Source: Sulfurimonas sp. (GTDB lineage: Bacteria > Campylobacterota > Campylobacteria > Campylobacterales > Sulfurimonadaceae). Taken from it: a stretch of DNA of 64,000 bases. Below, piece by piece: positions 17,713 through 27,044 of this stretch. Every line of letters starts with the position of its first letter. Position 1 is the first letter of the stretch. Below the pieces are notes generated by a model, which saw nothing but the letters and a program-made list of their open reading frames with translations, ran no database searches and was not told the origin of the DNA. A program made the translations under genes and the position numbers. Location: assembly GCF_018698455.1 (NCBI RefSeq), contig NZ_JABIOQ010000039.1, forward strand, positions 1-64,000. Reading direction: 5' to 3'.

Positions 17713-18204
17713 TTGTCAAAACGAAAGAGTGGGAAAAGTCTTCTCTCTCTTTCCACATTTCTAGCTTCTTTTTTCGGTGCAGCGATGATAGCACTCTCTT
17801 TTGCATACTTCAATTACAAATTTTCTGAGTATAAATTTATAAACTTTAATGAATGGATTTTTTACGAAAAAAGTGATATTTTTACACCCAAAAAAGAAAA
17901 ATATGTTGTTATATTTTATTCTTCCAGAGAAAAAGGCACTATGAATAAACTTGCTAGTCTAGAGTTAAATATTCCAATTTTAGCTATTGACTATTACAAT
18001 AAAGTACGAGAAAATTCAGAGTATACTACCTATTTAAGAAGTGGCACAAAGAATTCACTAGCCTTTATTCAGCGTTTTAATATTTATGAATCTCCTTCTA
18101 TCTTTTTTATAAAGAAACACAAAGACTCTCTTTATAAACAAGATAGCATGATACGCAAGCTCGATAATTTAGATGAATTATCTCAAGAAATAAATAAACT
18201 ATAA
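17713..18204 (+). CDS. Membrane-anchored thioredoxin-fold protein without catalytic cysteines
   Basis: The 163-residue protein starts at TTG, preceded by AAGG at 17702-17705 overlapping the trxA stop. One membrane segment lies at about residues 15-33. The soluble part has a thioredoxin-like strand order ([10 protein letters not shown] ... [10 protein letters not shown] ... [11 protein letters not shown], with the expected cis-Pro region), but where CxxC should be it reads SSREKG, and there are no cysteines at all. It sits between trxA and trxB, so a regulatory or scaffold role in thiol chemistry is possible. The family is not recognised, and the fold call is by eye. Confidence 0.6.
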   Translation: MSKRKSGKSLLSLSTFLASFFGAAMIALSFAYFNYKFSEYKFINFNEWIFYEKSDIFTPKKEKYVVIFYSSREKGTMNKLASLELNIPILAIDYYNKVRENSEYTTYLRSGTKNSLAFIQRFNIYESPSIFFIKKHKDSLYKQDSMIRKLDNLDELSQEINKL

Positions 18205-18223
18205 AATACAAAAGGAAATAACT

Positions 18224-19168
18224 ATGTCTATTTTAGATTGTGCAATAATTGGGGGAGGACCAGCTGGTCTTACAGCCGGACTTTACACTACTCGTGGTGG
18301 TTTAGAAAATGTAACAATGTTTGAAAAAGGAATGCCCGGTGGACAGATCACCAACTCTTCAGAGATAGAAAACTATCCTGGTGCTACGGGTGAAATAACA
18401 GGTATGGAGTTAATGAATCCATGGCCTGAACAATGTCAAAGATTTGGCCTTATACATAAAATGTCAAATGTAACTCGGGTTAGTAAGAGTGGTGATGTTT
18501 TCACTATTTACAACGAAGATGGATCAACAGACCAAGCATATAGTGTTATCATAGGGACTGGTTCATCACCTCGTCGAGTTGGGTTTAAAGGTGAAGATGA
18601 ACTTTTTGGAAAAGGTGTGAGTACTTGTGCAACTTGTGATGGCTTTTTCTACAAAGGAAAAGAAGTCGCAGTGATTGGTGGTGGTGACACAGCATTAGAA
18701 GAAGCTCTATACCTTGCTAAAATCTGTTCTAAAGTCTATATAATACACCGTCGTGACACTTTCCGTTCAGCTCCAAATACTATAAAACGTATAGAAAATA
18801 CAGACAATATCGAACTTGTTTTAGACTCGACTCCCGATGAAGTTTATGGTGACAAGATGGGTGTAACAGGCATTCGTGTTAAAAATAAAAATGGTGAAAT
18901 GAGAGATATTATAGTTCCCGGTGTTTTTACATTTGTTGGAAACGATGTTAATAACGAAACACTTAAGCAAGACGATGGAAGCTTTCTTTGTGAAATGAAT
19001 GATCAAGGTCAGGTTATAGTAGACATCACGATGAAGACTTCAGTTCCTGGTCTCTTCGCAACAGGAGATATGCGTATATCTGCACCAAAACAAGTTATCA
19101 GTGCCGCAGGAGATGGTGCAGTTGCTGCACTACAAGCTATATCTTATATGGATGAACTTTTAAATTAA
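18224..19168 (+). CDS. trxB: Thioredoxin reductase
   Basis: The 314-residue flavoprotein has the N-terminal FAD motif [12 protein letters not shown], the redox motif CATCDG (C135, C138), the NADPH motif [10 protein letters not shown] with HRRDTFR, and the C-terminal ATGDMR FAD signature. It transfers electrons from NADPH to thioredoxin. It lies 19 bases after the thioredoxin-fold gene, with AAAGGA upstream of the ATG, so it is co-transcribed with trxA. Length is normal. Confidence 0.96.
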   Translation: MSILDCAIIGGGPAGLTAGLYTTRGGLENVTMFEKGMPGGQITNSSEIENYPGATGEITGMELMNPWPEQCQRFGLIHKMSNVTRVSKSGDVFTIYNEDGSTDQAYSVIIGTGSSPRRVGFKGEDELFGKGVSTCATCDGFFYKGKEVAVIGGGDTALEEALYLAKICSKVYIIHRRDTFRSAPNTIKRIENTDNIELVLDSTPDEVYGDKMGVTGIRVKNKNGEMRDIIVPGVFTFVGNDVNNETLKQDDGSFLCEMNDQGQVIVDITMKTSVPGLFATGDMRISAPKQVISAAGDGAVAALQAISYMDELLN

Positions 19169-19199
19169 TAATATATTTTAACAAAACTAAGGAAACCTA

Positions 19200-20066
19200 A
19201 TGAAAACACTCTTTGTACTTTTATTTTTAACACTTACTCTCTTCTCATCAACTGCCTTTATAAACTCTAATGAGTTAAAAGCACAATTAAATGATGCTAA
19301 TATTATTATCTTAGATACAACCAATAAAGAAACTTTTGACAAAGGCCATATACCAAATGCAAAGATGGTAAATGTTGCAAAGTTTAGACATCAAGTTGGA
19401 AAGTACCAACTCATGAACTCTCCAGAAGAAATAGAAAAAGAGTTACATTCACTTGGCATAAACAATAATTCAAAAGTTGTCATTTATGGACATAACATAG
19501 GCAAAGAGTTACTTAAAGCAAGTTACACTGCCTTAGTTCTGCTTACAAACGGTCTCAAAGATGTAAGTATCTTAAATGGTGGATTTCCTGAGTGGGTAAG
19601 CGAGTATGAGTTTGATGACTTAGTTTCAAAAACAACCAGCAGTTCAAAAGTAGGAAACTTTACAGCTAAACGCAGAGAGAACATACTAGTCGACCTTGAG
19701 TATGTTAAATCAAGGATAGGTATTATTTCAATGGTAGAAGCTCGTCCATTTAAGTTCTTTAATGGTTCACAAAAATCACCTGGTGTTTCGCGTTTAGGTC
19801 ATATTAAAGGGGCAAAGAGTAGTTATTGGAGAGAAAAATTTAACGATGAATATAAACTAAAATCAGATAAAGCACTCAATTCTCTATACTTAACACAGAA
19901 TGGACTAAATACAGACAAAGAAGTTATAACTTACTGTACAGGAGGATTAGAAGCTTCAATGAACTGGTACATTTTAACACAGTATCTACACTTTAAAGAT
20001 GTAAAAATATATGATGCATCTATGAGACAATGGGGTAACCTAGAAAATACTCCAATGGAAAAATAA
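19200..20066 (+). CDS. Periplasmic two-domain rhodanese (thiosulfate sulfurtransferase)
   Basis: The 288-residue protein has a signal peptide (about residues 1-19) and two rhodanese domains. The C-terminal domain carries the active loop YCTGGLEAS with Cys246. The N-terminal domain has VIYGHNIGK in the same place and lacks the cysteine, as usual for two-domain sulfurtransferases. Active-site residues GGLEAS differ from thiosulfate (CRKGVT) and mercaptopyruvate (CGSGVT) consensus loops, so the donor is uncertain. It lies 14 bases before a membrane ferredoxin/cyclic-nucleotide-domain gene and after trxB, suggesting handling of sulfane sulfur at the membrane. Confidence 0.8.
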   Translation: MKTLFVLLFLTLTLFSSTAFINSNELKAQLNDANIIILDTTNKETFDKGHIPNAKMVNVAKFRHQVGKYQLMNSPEEIEKELHSLGINNNSKVVIYGHNIGKELLKASYTALVLLTNGLKDVSILNGGFPEWVSEYEFDDLVSKTTSSSKVGNFTAKRRENILVDLEYVKSRIGIISMVEARPFKFFNGSQKSPGVSRLGHIKGAKSSYWREKFNDEYKLKSDKALNSLYLTQNGLNTDKEVITYCTGGLEASMNWYILTQYLHFKDVKIYDASMRQWGNLENTPMEK

Positions 20067-20080
20067 ACTAAAGATTTAAA

Positions 20081-22516
20081 ATGAAAAACTTATTCTATAG
20101 CTCGTTAAAAGTAGTTACGTTCATCGTATTTGTATCATTAATTCCTTTGCTATTCTTATTTGAGAATGCCACTTCTATAGTATGGACAATGGTAATTCCA
20201 ATTTTACCCCTTTTTATAATAATAATCGGCTTTTCAAATTGGAGAAACATCTGTCCTCTCGCTTTTTTTTCCAAAATATCGCAAAGACTCTATTGGATTA
20301 AAAAAAGAAAAGTTCCTGTCTGGTTTGAAAATAATTTCTATCTTTTTCAATACTCTATATTATTTGTAGCATTTTCATTGAGACTAGTTACTCTAAATTA
20401 CAACAACTCTTACCTTGGAGTATTTTTTATTCTTGCAATTATTTCAGCATTTGCTATAAATATTGTGTATACAGGAAAGAGCTGGTGTAACTTCTTTTGT
20501 CCTGTTGGAGTAGTCGAGAAGATATACTGTATATCAAATTCGCAAAACTACAGTACTAATTCAGCTTGTTCTCCATGTACTGCATGTAAGAAAAACTGTC
20601 CGGATATAGATATGGAAAACAACTACTGGAAAGAGAGTGTAGACAAACAAAAAAGTTTTGTATTTTACTCTTTCCCAGGTCTAGTTTTAGGTTTTTATTT
20701 ATACTTTTATCTACAATCAGGAAGCTACCAATACTATTTTAACGGAAATTGGACGAAAACTGATATTTCCATCTTTAGTAATGGATTTTTCTTCGCTCCA
20801 TTCATTCCAACAATAATTGCGGCACCTATCACTCTAGCCCTTTTTTCTTTCTCTAGTCTTTTTGCTTTTAATACCTTAGAGAAATATTTAGGGAATAAAA
20901 GAAAGTTTAAAAATGCAACATACGAAACCATGTTACATAAAGTAAAGGTTATAGCATCGTATATCGCTTTTAACACTTTTTATGCATTTGCCGGAGCTCC
21001 AACTTACTTAAAATATCCAGATTCTTATGGCCTTTTTTACTTTGTTGTTGTTGCTATTTCTTCAGTATATATGTACAGGGAATTTTATAGAGAGCAGAGT
21101 TTTTTCGTTCAAGAGAGATTCGCTCTTAAAATTCTTAAAAAGTGGGATAAAAGCAAGCCGATTCCAACAAACCTCAAAGAAATATACTATACCTACATCA
21201 ATGAAACTAAAAATCAAAAAGATAGGTTAAATACATATGAAACTACAATCAGAGATTTACTCCAAGAGGGTATTTTACATGAAAATAGCTCAATGTTACT
21301 CACTAAATTAAGAGAGCAAATTGGGGTTACTGAAAACGACCATTTGAAAATAATGAAAAAGTTAAAACATGAGGATGAAGATCTTTTTGATCATTCAATT
21401 TCACAATCTACGGAAATGAATCGGCAAAAAGAGACCTATAAAAAGCTACTTGAGGATGGTCTCTCTCATAACTTTGAATTAGACAATGAATTAATTAAAT
21501 CAATGAAATTTCAACTTGGAATAAGTGACAAAGTTCACGATATAATTATGGAAAGCATTGTAAACCCTCATGGTAAAGTGCATTCACAAATTTTAGTTTC
21601 GTTACAAGATTTATATACACTTTTAAAAATAAAAAAATCGCTCTACAGTGATGGTTCAAGGCAAATATCATTTTTAAAATACACCATTAAAAATGAGTTT
21701 CACGACACATTAGACCACCTTTTCTACAATCTTGAAAGAATATATTCCGACCACAAAAAGACTCTAAACACTTTAAAAGCAATAGCAAAAGAAGATGACA
21801 TAGATGCAGGTTTTGAGCTTAACCATGAAGCTTTAGCTTTCATGGATAATGAGATTGCTCGTAAAATACTTTTACTAAAAGAAGATTTTGATATGAGTGG
21901 GCAAGCTACAAGCGAAAACAATAATAAAGAGATAATCATTGGTTTACTCTCCAGTGAACATGACGAAATCGCCAAAGCAGCATTAACCGCACTCAAATTT
22001 ATTGATAAATCAATTCTTGTCGCCATTAGCGATAATCAATTTGAATCTAATCTTAGTAACGAAGTCTATTCATTAGCTAACAAAATTGTAAATAACTTGA
22101 ATGAAATAACAACCTATGAAAGCATGATGTATATCAACAGTGTTCCAATTTTTGACAATATATACTTTCGTGATTTAGAAAAATTTTCTGAGTCCGCAAA
22201 ACTAAAAGAGTTTTCTCCAAATGAATACATCATTCGAGAGGGAGAACTTGGTGACACACTCTATATAATCATCAAAGGAAAAGCAATAGTGGAAGTTGCT
22301 TCGAATCAAGTTACAACTATGGGTGATAACGATTACTTTGGAGAGATTGCTATTCTAGGTGATAGCAAAAGAACTGCTTCAGTAAAAGCTATCGAACCAA
22401 TGAGTACTTTAACTATATCCAAAGAAAAGGTTAAGGAATTTATATCTGATCAACCAGTAGTTAGTGCAAAGATAATGAAAGAGATTATAAAGAAACTTAT
22501 ACAAAACGGCAGTTAA
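20081..22516 (+). CDS. Membrane 4Fe-4S ferredoxin fused to a cyclic-nucleotide-binding domain
   Basis: The protein has 811 residues. The N-terminal 350 residues hold about seven membrane segments and NapH/NosR/CcoG-like cysteine motifs: C136, C140 (CNFFCP), C150 and a CxxCxxCxxxCP ferredoxin motif at C163, C166, C169, C173. Then come two similar helical repeats of the type LLQEGI..ENSSML..LREQIGV, at roughly 383-420 and 455-495, and a longer helical, HEAT-like part. The last 130 residues are a CAP-type nucleotide-binding domain (EGELGDTLYIIIKGKA, FGEIAILGDSKRTASV). It follows the rhodanese gene by 14 bases. A membrane electron-transfer protein gated by a nucleotide or by another ligand of this domain is inferred. 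Confidence 0.75.
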   Translation: MKNLFYSSLKVVTFIVFVSLIPLLFLFENATSIVWTMVIPILPLFIIIIGFSNWRNICPLAFFSKISQRLYWIKKRKVPVWFENNFYLFQYSILFVAFSLRLVTLNYNNSYLGVFFILAIISAFAINIVYTGKSWCNFFCPVGVVEKIYCISNSQNYSTNSACSPCTACKKNCPDIDMENNYWKESVDKQKSFVFYSFPGLVLGFYLYFYLQSGSYQYYFNGNWTKTDISIFSNGFFFAPFIPTIIAAPITLALFSFSSLFAFNTLEKYLGNKRKFKNATYETMLHKVKVIASYIAFNTFYAFAGAPTYLKYPDSYGLFYFVVVAISSVYMYREFYREQSFFVQERFALKILKKWDKSKPIPTNLKEIYYTYINETKNQKDRLNTYETTIRDLLQEGILHENSSMLLTKLREQIGVTENDHLKIMKKLKHEDEDLFDHSISQSTEMNRQKETYKKLLEDGLSHNFELDNELIKSMKFQLGISDKVHDIIMESIVNPHGKVHSQILVSLQDLYTLLKIKKSLYSDGSRQISFLKYTIKNEFHDTLDHLFYNLERIYSDHKKTLNTLKAIAKEDDIDAGFELNHEALAFMDNEIARKILLLKEDFDMSGQATSENNNKEIIIGLLSSEHDEIAKAALTALKFIDKSILVAISDNQFESNLSNEVYSLANKIVNNLNEITTYESMMYINSVPIFDNIYFRDLEKFSESAKLKEFSPNEYIIREGELGDTLYIIIKGKAIVEVASNQVTTMGDNDYFGEIAILGDSKRTASVKAIEPMSTLTISKEKVKEFISDQPVVSAKIMKEIIKKLIQNGS

Positions 22517-22573
22517 TCAAAAAGATATTAAATCTTTGGTATGATTTTAAAAATAATTTCTAAAGGTAATATT

Positions 22574-23344
22574 ATGATTAAAGTTGGTGTATTTGGTGCT
22601 AGTGGACGTGTTGGTAAACTGCTTATTGAAGACTTAAAAGATACAGAAGATATTAGTGTAAGTACTGTTTTTATTCGTCATAACCTAGACTTTTCAGTCG
22701 ATCCCTCTATCTTAATAACAACAGATTTAAAGTCATTTCTAAATGCTTGTGATCTCGTTATAGATTTCTCTCTACCTGATGCTTGTGAATCACTTCTTGA
22801 AGCATCTATTAAAACACCAAAACCTTTAGTTATCGGTACAACCGGTTTAAATACTCATCAACTTAATCTTCTCAAAGATGCTAGTGAAATAATGCCTATC
22901 CTCTATGCTACAAATATGTCACTTGGTGTTGCACTTTTAAATAAACTAGTTGAACAAGCTTCAGCTGCTCTAGAAGGTTTTGATATAGAAATAGTTGAAA
23001 TGCACCATAAACATAAAAAAGATGCTCCTAGTGGTACAGCACTTACTCTTAGTCAGTCTGCTGCACGTGGTCGTGACTTAGATATAGATAAAGTGAGAAT
23101 AAGTGGTAGAGATGGAAATATTGGGGAACGCACAAAAGATGAAATAGCAGTTATGGCTCTTCGTGGTGGGGATATTGTTGGCCGACATACTGTAGGGTTT
23201 TATAATGATGGAGAATTTCTTGAACTAAACCATACAGCAACATCAAGAAATACTTTTAGCAAGGGTGCTATTCGTGCTGGTTCTTGGTTAGTAAATAAAC
23301 AAGCAGGTCTTTACTCTATAAGTGATTGTTTAGAACTAAATTAG
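22574..23344 (+). CDS. dapB: 4-hydroxy-tetrahydrodipicolinate reductase
   Basis: The 256-residue enzyme catalyses the NAD(P)H-dependent reduction in lysine and diaminopimelate synthesis. It shows [12 protein letters not shown] at the N-terminus, [20 protein letters not shown] with the catalytic histidine pair, and GRHTVGF. The ATG at 22574 is chosen over one at 22541 because AAAGG (22562-22566) lies 7 bases upstream and the product then begins directly at the Rossmann strand. It follows the ferredoxin fusion gene by 57 bases and may be read with it. Confidence 0.95.
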   Translation: MIKVGVFGASGRVGKLLIEDLKDTEDISVSTVFIRHNLDFSVDPSILITTDLKSFLNACDLVIDFSLPDACESLLEASIKTPKPLVIGTTGLNTHQLNLLKDASEIMPILYATNMSLGVALLNKLVEQASAALEGFDIEIVEMHHKHKKDAPSGTALTLSQSAARGRDLDIDKVRISGRDGNIGERTKDEIAVMALRGGDIVGRHTVGFYNDGEFLELNHTATSRNTFSKGAIRAGSWLVNKQAGLYSISDCLELN

Positions 23345-23374
23345 TAAGATTTAAGAAAAAAAGTTAATGAGAGA

Positions 23375-23402
23375 AGGAGTAAGCCAAATCTGACTTACTC
23401 CT
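23375..23402. terminator. Bidirectional hairpin terminator
   Basis: AGGAGTAAG and CTTACTCCT form a perfect 9-bp stem with a 10-base loop between the converging dapB and FAD oxidoreductase genes. It is flanked by A-runs upstream (GAAAAAAAG at 23355-23363) and ATAAAATAATTATTTT downstream, so it can end transcription in both directions. Confidence 0.75.
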
Positions 23403-23411
23403 ATAAAATAA

Positions 23412-24428
23412 TTATTTTAATTTAGAAGCGATACTTTTTACTGCATCACTTGCATGGTTAAATGCTAGTGCAATACTACCTTGATCAGTTACAACATCAC
23501 CAATTGTATAAAGACCTGCTACATTAGTTTCAAATGTATTTGCATCATATACAGGAACATCCCACTCACCAGTTTTAACACCAGAATTTACAAGTAAATC
23601 TTTAGGTGTAGTTCCACCCAGGGCATATACTGCTCTATCATACTCAGCAGTTGTTCCATCTGTAAAGTTTACTTTGATTGCACCATCTTCAGATTGCTCA
23701 AGACTCTCAACATCAACACCCATTTTATTAATAAGCTTACCATTATCAAGGTACTTATTACACATCTCAGTGTTAATAGGGTTCATACGAGTAATATCAG
23801 CTTTTCTATAGTTAAGTGTAACTACACAATCTTCCATGCCTTCTAGTTCTACAAGGCCATAAGCATACTCACCAGCAGTATCGCCACCACCAACTATCAT
23901 AACTCTTTCGCCATTTTGTACCTTAGAAAGGTTAAAGTTTAGCATTGGTTTAATTTCTTTTGGAAATTTATACTTAGGTCTATTTGGTTTACCCATACGA
24001 CCAACTGAAAGAATAACATTTCTAGCTTTTACACTTTCAATACCTTCAGCTACATTATCATGACCAAAAATCATCTCGAAAAGACCGTCTTCACCTTTGA
24101 GTACTCTAATGATGTCATGGTTATACTCAAATGTGTCAAGAACACCTGCTTTACTTAGTTTATCTTCCATCTGATCGATGTATTCTTCTTTAGAACACTC
24201 TTCAAATGAAACATTACCTGTAAATTCAAACTTGATTCCCATCCAGTCTTTATCTACACGCTTACCTTTTTTGTAAAACTTATGAATCATGTCATTATGA
24301 TGTGGTGCTTTGTCTATAACTAAGATATTATCAATTCCTGCAAGTTTTGCTTCAATAGCACATGCCATTCCACCAGGTCCTGCACCAATAACTGCGATAT
24401 CTACTATTTTTCCATTTTCGTGAATCAT
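23412..24428 (-). CDS. FAD/NAD(P)-dependent oxidoreductase, YpdA-like
   Basis: The 338-residue flavoprotein has two dinucleotide-binding motifs, VIGAGPGGMACAIEA near the N-terminus and VGGGDTAGEYA in the middle, and a C-terminal GDV FAD motif. There is no CxxC between them, so it is not a thioredoxin reductase despite the same fold. The FYKKGKRVDK region resembles YpdA-type low-molecular-weight disulfide reductases, which are conserved in Campylobacterota though bacillithiol is not. The substrate is unknown. AAGGAAAAAAAATG is the start region. It is flanked by a terminator and by a gap with two hairpins. Confidence 0.75.
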   Translation of the reverse strand: MIHENGKIVDIAVIGAGPGGMACAIEAKLAGIDNILVIDKAPHHNDMIHKFYKKGKRVDKDWMGIKFEFTGNVSFEECSKEEYIDQMEDKLSKAGVLDTFEYNHDIIRVLKGEDGLFEMIFGHDNVAEGIESVKARNVILSVGRMGKPNRPKYKFPKEIKPMLNFNLSKVQNGERVMIVGGGDTAGEYAYGLVELEGMEDCVVTLNYRKADITRMNPINTEMCNKYLDNGKLINKMGVDVESLEQSEDGAIKVNFTDGTTAEYDRAVYALGGTTPKDLLVNSGVKTGEWDVPVYDANTFETNVAGLYTIGDVVTDQGSIALAFNHASDAVKSIASKLK

Positions 24429-24478
24429 TTTTTTTCCTTGTTAGTAAGAGTTTAATTATGTATTTCATAGAAGTTTTC

Positions 24479-24499
24479 GAGAAGAATTTATCTCTTCTC
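24479..24499. repeat. Perfect 7-bp hairpin in the oxidoreductase leader
   Basis: GAGAAGA and TCTTCTC with a 7-base loop lie about 50 bases upstream of the oxidoreductase ATG (minus strand). There is no U-tract, so it may be a leader hairpin or an operator rather than a terminator. Confidence 0.35.
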
Positions 24500-24556
24500 T
24501 ATACACCCAGATAATTTTCAAAGTCGTAACACACCAATTATGATTATTAAGACTTT

Positions 24557-24588
24557 AAAAAATATTATACGGAATTATAGTATTTTTT
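24557..24588. terminator. AT-rich hairpin after the nuo-pflA operon
   Basis: AAAAAATATTA and TAGTATTTTTT pair over 11 positions with one G-U or mismatch around a 10-base loop, about 77 bases beyond the pflA stop. Each strand ends in a run of six Ts within the stem. It is a candidate terminator for the minus-strand operon. Confidence 0.4.
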
Positions 24589-24664
24589 AAAAAATATATC
24601 TTCACATATATTGCTATATTTACTATCTATTATTGTTCATAATACTTTCTAATAAATTACTTTT

Positions 24665-27019
24665 TTAGATTCCCATTGCACTTTGTGCTAACTCTGCCCA
24701 AGCAGAACTGCTATCAGCTTGTATTGATTCTTCATATGCAAGTTTAGCCTCATCATCTCGCCACATTTTTGTGTATATGTTTCCTAAAAGATACTTCTGT
24801 CTAGCACGAGCTGTTTTAGTAAGAACTACAGAGTCTAAAGATTGGATTACATCTAAAGCTTTTAAGTAGTCTTTTATATCTATATATGCCTGGTAAAGTG
24901 TAAACTCAACATAAGGACTCTGTGCACTTGAGTTTGATGATTTTTGTATATCCATTACTTTTGTAGCATAGTTTATTATTATATTGTTATCTTTTCTTTT
25001 ACTTCCTATTGACATTACAGAAACATACCTCTCAATATCAAGATAATCAAGTCCATAAAAAGTCTCTATCTTGGCTATAGCCTTAATCATACTTTCATTT
25101 TTTTCTAATCTCTCATATGTATCAAACATGTATCTATATACATCACGATATGGAGACTTAATATCATCTTCTATTAATGCAATTAAATCTTGTGATGCTT
25201 CTAACACATCGCTATAGTTACCTATAGAAAAATCAATTTTCACATATCTATAAAGCCATTTTTTTCTTAATTCTAAATCACTAGAAGTGATATTTTTCAA
25301 AGCCATTGCTTTTGAAAGTTGATAGTCACCACCCTTCATGGCACATTCGTATATAGCATCATCCCATTCGTTTGAAATAGTAATATTATACTCATTTGCG
25401 ATAACAAGTGCATCCTTACACTCTTTAGATGTAAGAGACTCTTTCATAACACCTACTGCTGCACTTGTGATAATTTTATCCACATCTTCGTAGAGTGTAC
25501 TATCTAAATCTTTTAAACTTTCTTCCATAGATAAAGCACTAGTAAATAGTTGTTCTTTTAATAAAAGTTTTGCTTTTTTATAAGTAGCCTTATTTCCAAT
25601 AGAATCCTCTTCATATTCTTTAATCAATTTATCATATTCAAGAAGTTTTACAGTTGCATTATCTTCATTAGTTTCAAAAAATATCGCATCCTTACTCATT
25701 TCTACTTCACGTATATAATCACCATCAGGAAACTGCTTTATATATTTGTTAAGTGCTAGGAGTGCTTTTTCTTCTTCCTTCGTTTTAGTAAGCCAAAGAG
25801 CATTATCTTTTAGAAGTATCTCATAGTCGTCATTTGTTGCATTCATGGTATCTAATAAGGCTGTTGCTATCTTAGCTGCTACAAGATAATTCTCCCTTGC
25901 TTCATACGTTAGCACCATCATCTTAGATTTTTCGTATTCTTCTTTAAAATAACTAGGTTTAGCATTTACAATTTTATCTATAAACTCTGCAGAGTCTTTT
26001 TGACCTAAACCTAGTTTTATATATGCTAAGTTAAATGCTGCCTTGGCTGCAATATCAATATTAGTAGTTGAGTAAAGAGCTTTTTTATAAAACCTTATCG
26101 CTCCCTTACTCCCGCCTTCTTCTTCTAGCATCTGACCTTTATATATATATCCCAACTTTAGAAATTTACTATCTTGGTTTTCCCTAAAAAGTCTATCAAA
26201 AAAATAATCAGCATCAGTTTTTAGTCCTGTTTCTGAATATGCCTTTGCTGTATAAGTGATAATTTCTGGTATATTCTCATCACTAGAGTAATCTTTAAAA
26301 AAATGTTTCGAGTCTTTAATTACTGCATCATTATCTAAAAGCTTTGAATTAGCCTTTATACGATAGTATAGGAGTTCAGCTTTGAACAGTGTATTGGGGT
26401 AATCAATAAGAATTTCATCCACAAGTTCCTTACATCTCTGATAATATCTTTTTTTATAAAGCTTTTTTACTTTTAAATAGTCTGTAACATCTTCTACTTT
26501 TTCTATATGTACCACATTGCCTTTAAGATCTAAACTACCAACATATGGAAATTTATCCTTTGACATAAAAAATGGAAAGTTTATACTCTTATCATTTCTT
26601 TCTCTATTATTAATCAGAGGAAGCTTATCTTTAAAGCCAATTATCAACCAACTTTTTGCTAAACTCACAGGAACACTATATATACTATTTTCTTCATGCA
26701 GTGTAAAAATCTCTGGAATTATTGTAATCTTTTGGTATGGTTTAATACTTATAAAGAATGTATCTTTTTCTATAAATGTATCGATTCTAAAAAAATTATT
26801 TTGTAGTATTTGAACAGATCGTAAAGGCTTTTTTGAAAATGCACATATTATTTCAGTAGTTACACGAAAGTCATCTTTCATTTCTTGACATAAAAAATCT
26901 GTTTTATCGGATATGTGGAGTGTGGAGTATTTTGAATAATTGTCTTTTGCACTATCCATAGAAATTTCAAGTGCTAAAGCTTCGAAGCAGAGTAAAAAGA
27001 AGAGTATTAGTTTGAACAA
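24665..27019 (-). CDS. pflA: Flagellar motor scaffold protein PflA (TPR-rich)
   Basis: The 784-residue exported protein has a signal peptide (residues 1 to about 16, ending EALA) and then an N-terminal beta-rich part and many helical TPR/SEL1-like repeats from about residue 190 onward, for example LYKKRYYQRCKELVDEIL and AAFNLAYIKLGLGQKDSAE. PflA ('paralysed flagella') forms radial struts of the Campylobacter/Helicobacter motor disk with PflB. The call rests on size, repeat architecture and its position directly after nuoN, the same order as in C. jejuni and H. pylori. It lies 25 bases after nuoN, with GGAGAAGAG in the gap, so it is likely co-transcribed with complex I. Confidence 0.75.
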   Translation of the reverse strand: MFKLILFFLLCFEALALEISMDSAKDNYSKYSTLHISDKTDFLCQEMKDDFRVTTEIICAFSKKPLRSVQILQNNFFRIDTFIEKDTFFISIKPYQKITIIPEIFTLHEENSIYSVPVSLAKSWLIIGFKDKLPLINNRERNDKSINFPFFMSKDKFPYVGSLDLKGNVVHIEKVEDVTDYLKVKKLYKKRYYQRCKELVDEILIDYPNTLFKAELLYYRIKANSKLLDNDAVIKDSKHFFKDYSSDENIPEIITYTAKAYSETGLKTDADYFFDRLFRENQDSKFLKLGYIYKGQMLEEEGGSKGAIRFYKKALYSTTNIDIAAKAAFNLAYIKLGLGQKDSAEFIDKIVNAKPSYFKEEYEKSKMMVLTYEARENYLVAAKIATALLDTMNATNDDYEILLKDNALWLTKTKEEEKALLALNKYIKQFPDGDYIREVEMSKDAIFFETNEDNATVKLLEYDKLIKEYEEDSIGNKATYKKAKLLLKEQLFTSALSMEESLKDLDSTLYEDVDKIITSAAVGVMKESLTSKECKDALVIANEYNITISNEWDDAIYECAMKGGDYQLSKAMALKNITSSDLELRKKWLYRYVKIDFSIGNYSDVLEASQDLIALIEDDIKSPYRDVYRYMFDTYERLEKNESMIKAIAKIETFYGLDYLDIERYVSVMSIGSKRKDNNIIINYATKVMDIQKSSNSSAQSPYVEFTLYQAYIDIKDYLKALDVIQSLDSVVLTKTARARQKYLLGNIYTKMWRDDEAKLAYEESIQADSSSAWAELAQSAMGI

Positions 27020-27044
27020 ATTCTCTTCTCCTTTTTATATATTA

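Noticed and set aside
24429-24664. Riboswitch in the oxidoreductase leader
   Set aside because: Two short hairpins are visible but no known riboswitch core could be recognised.
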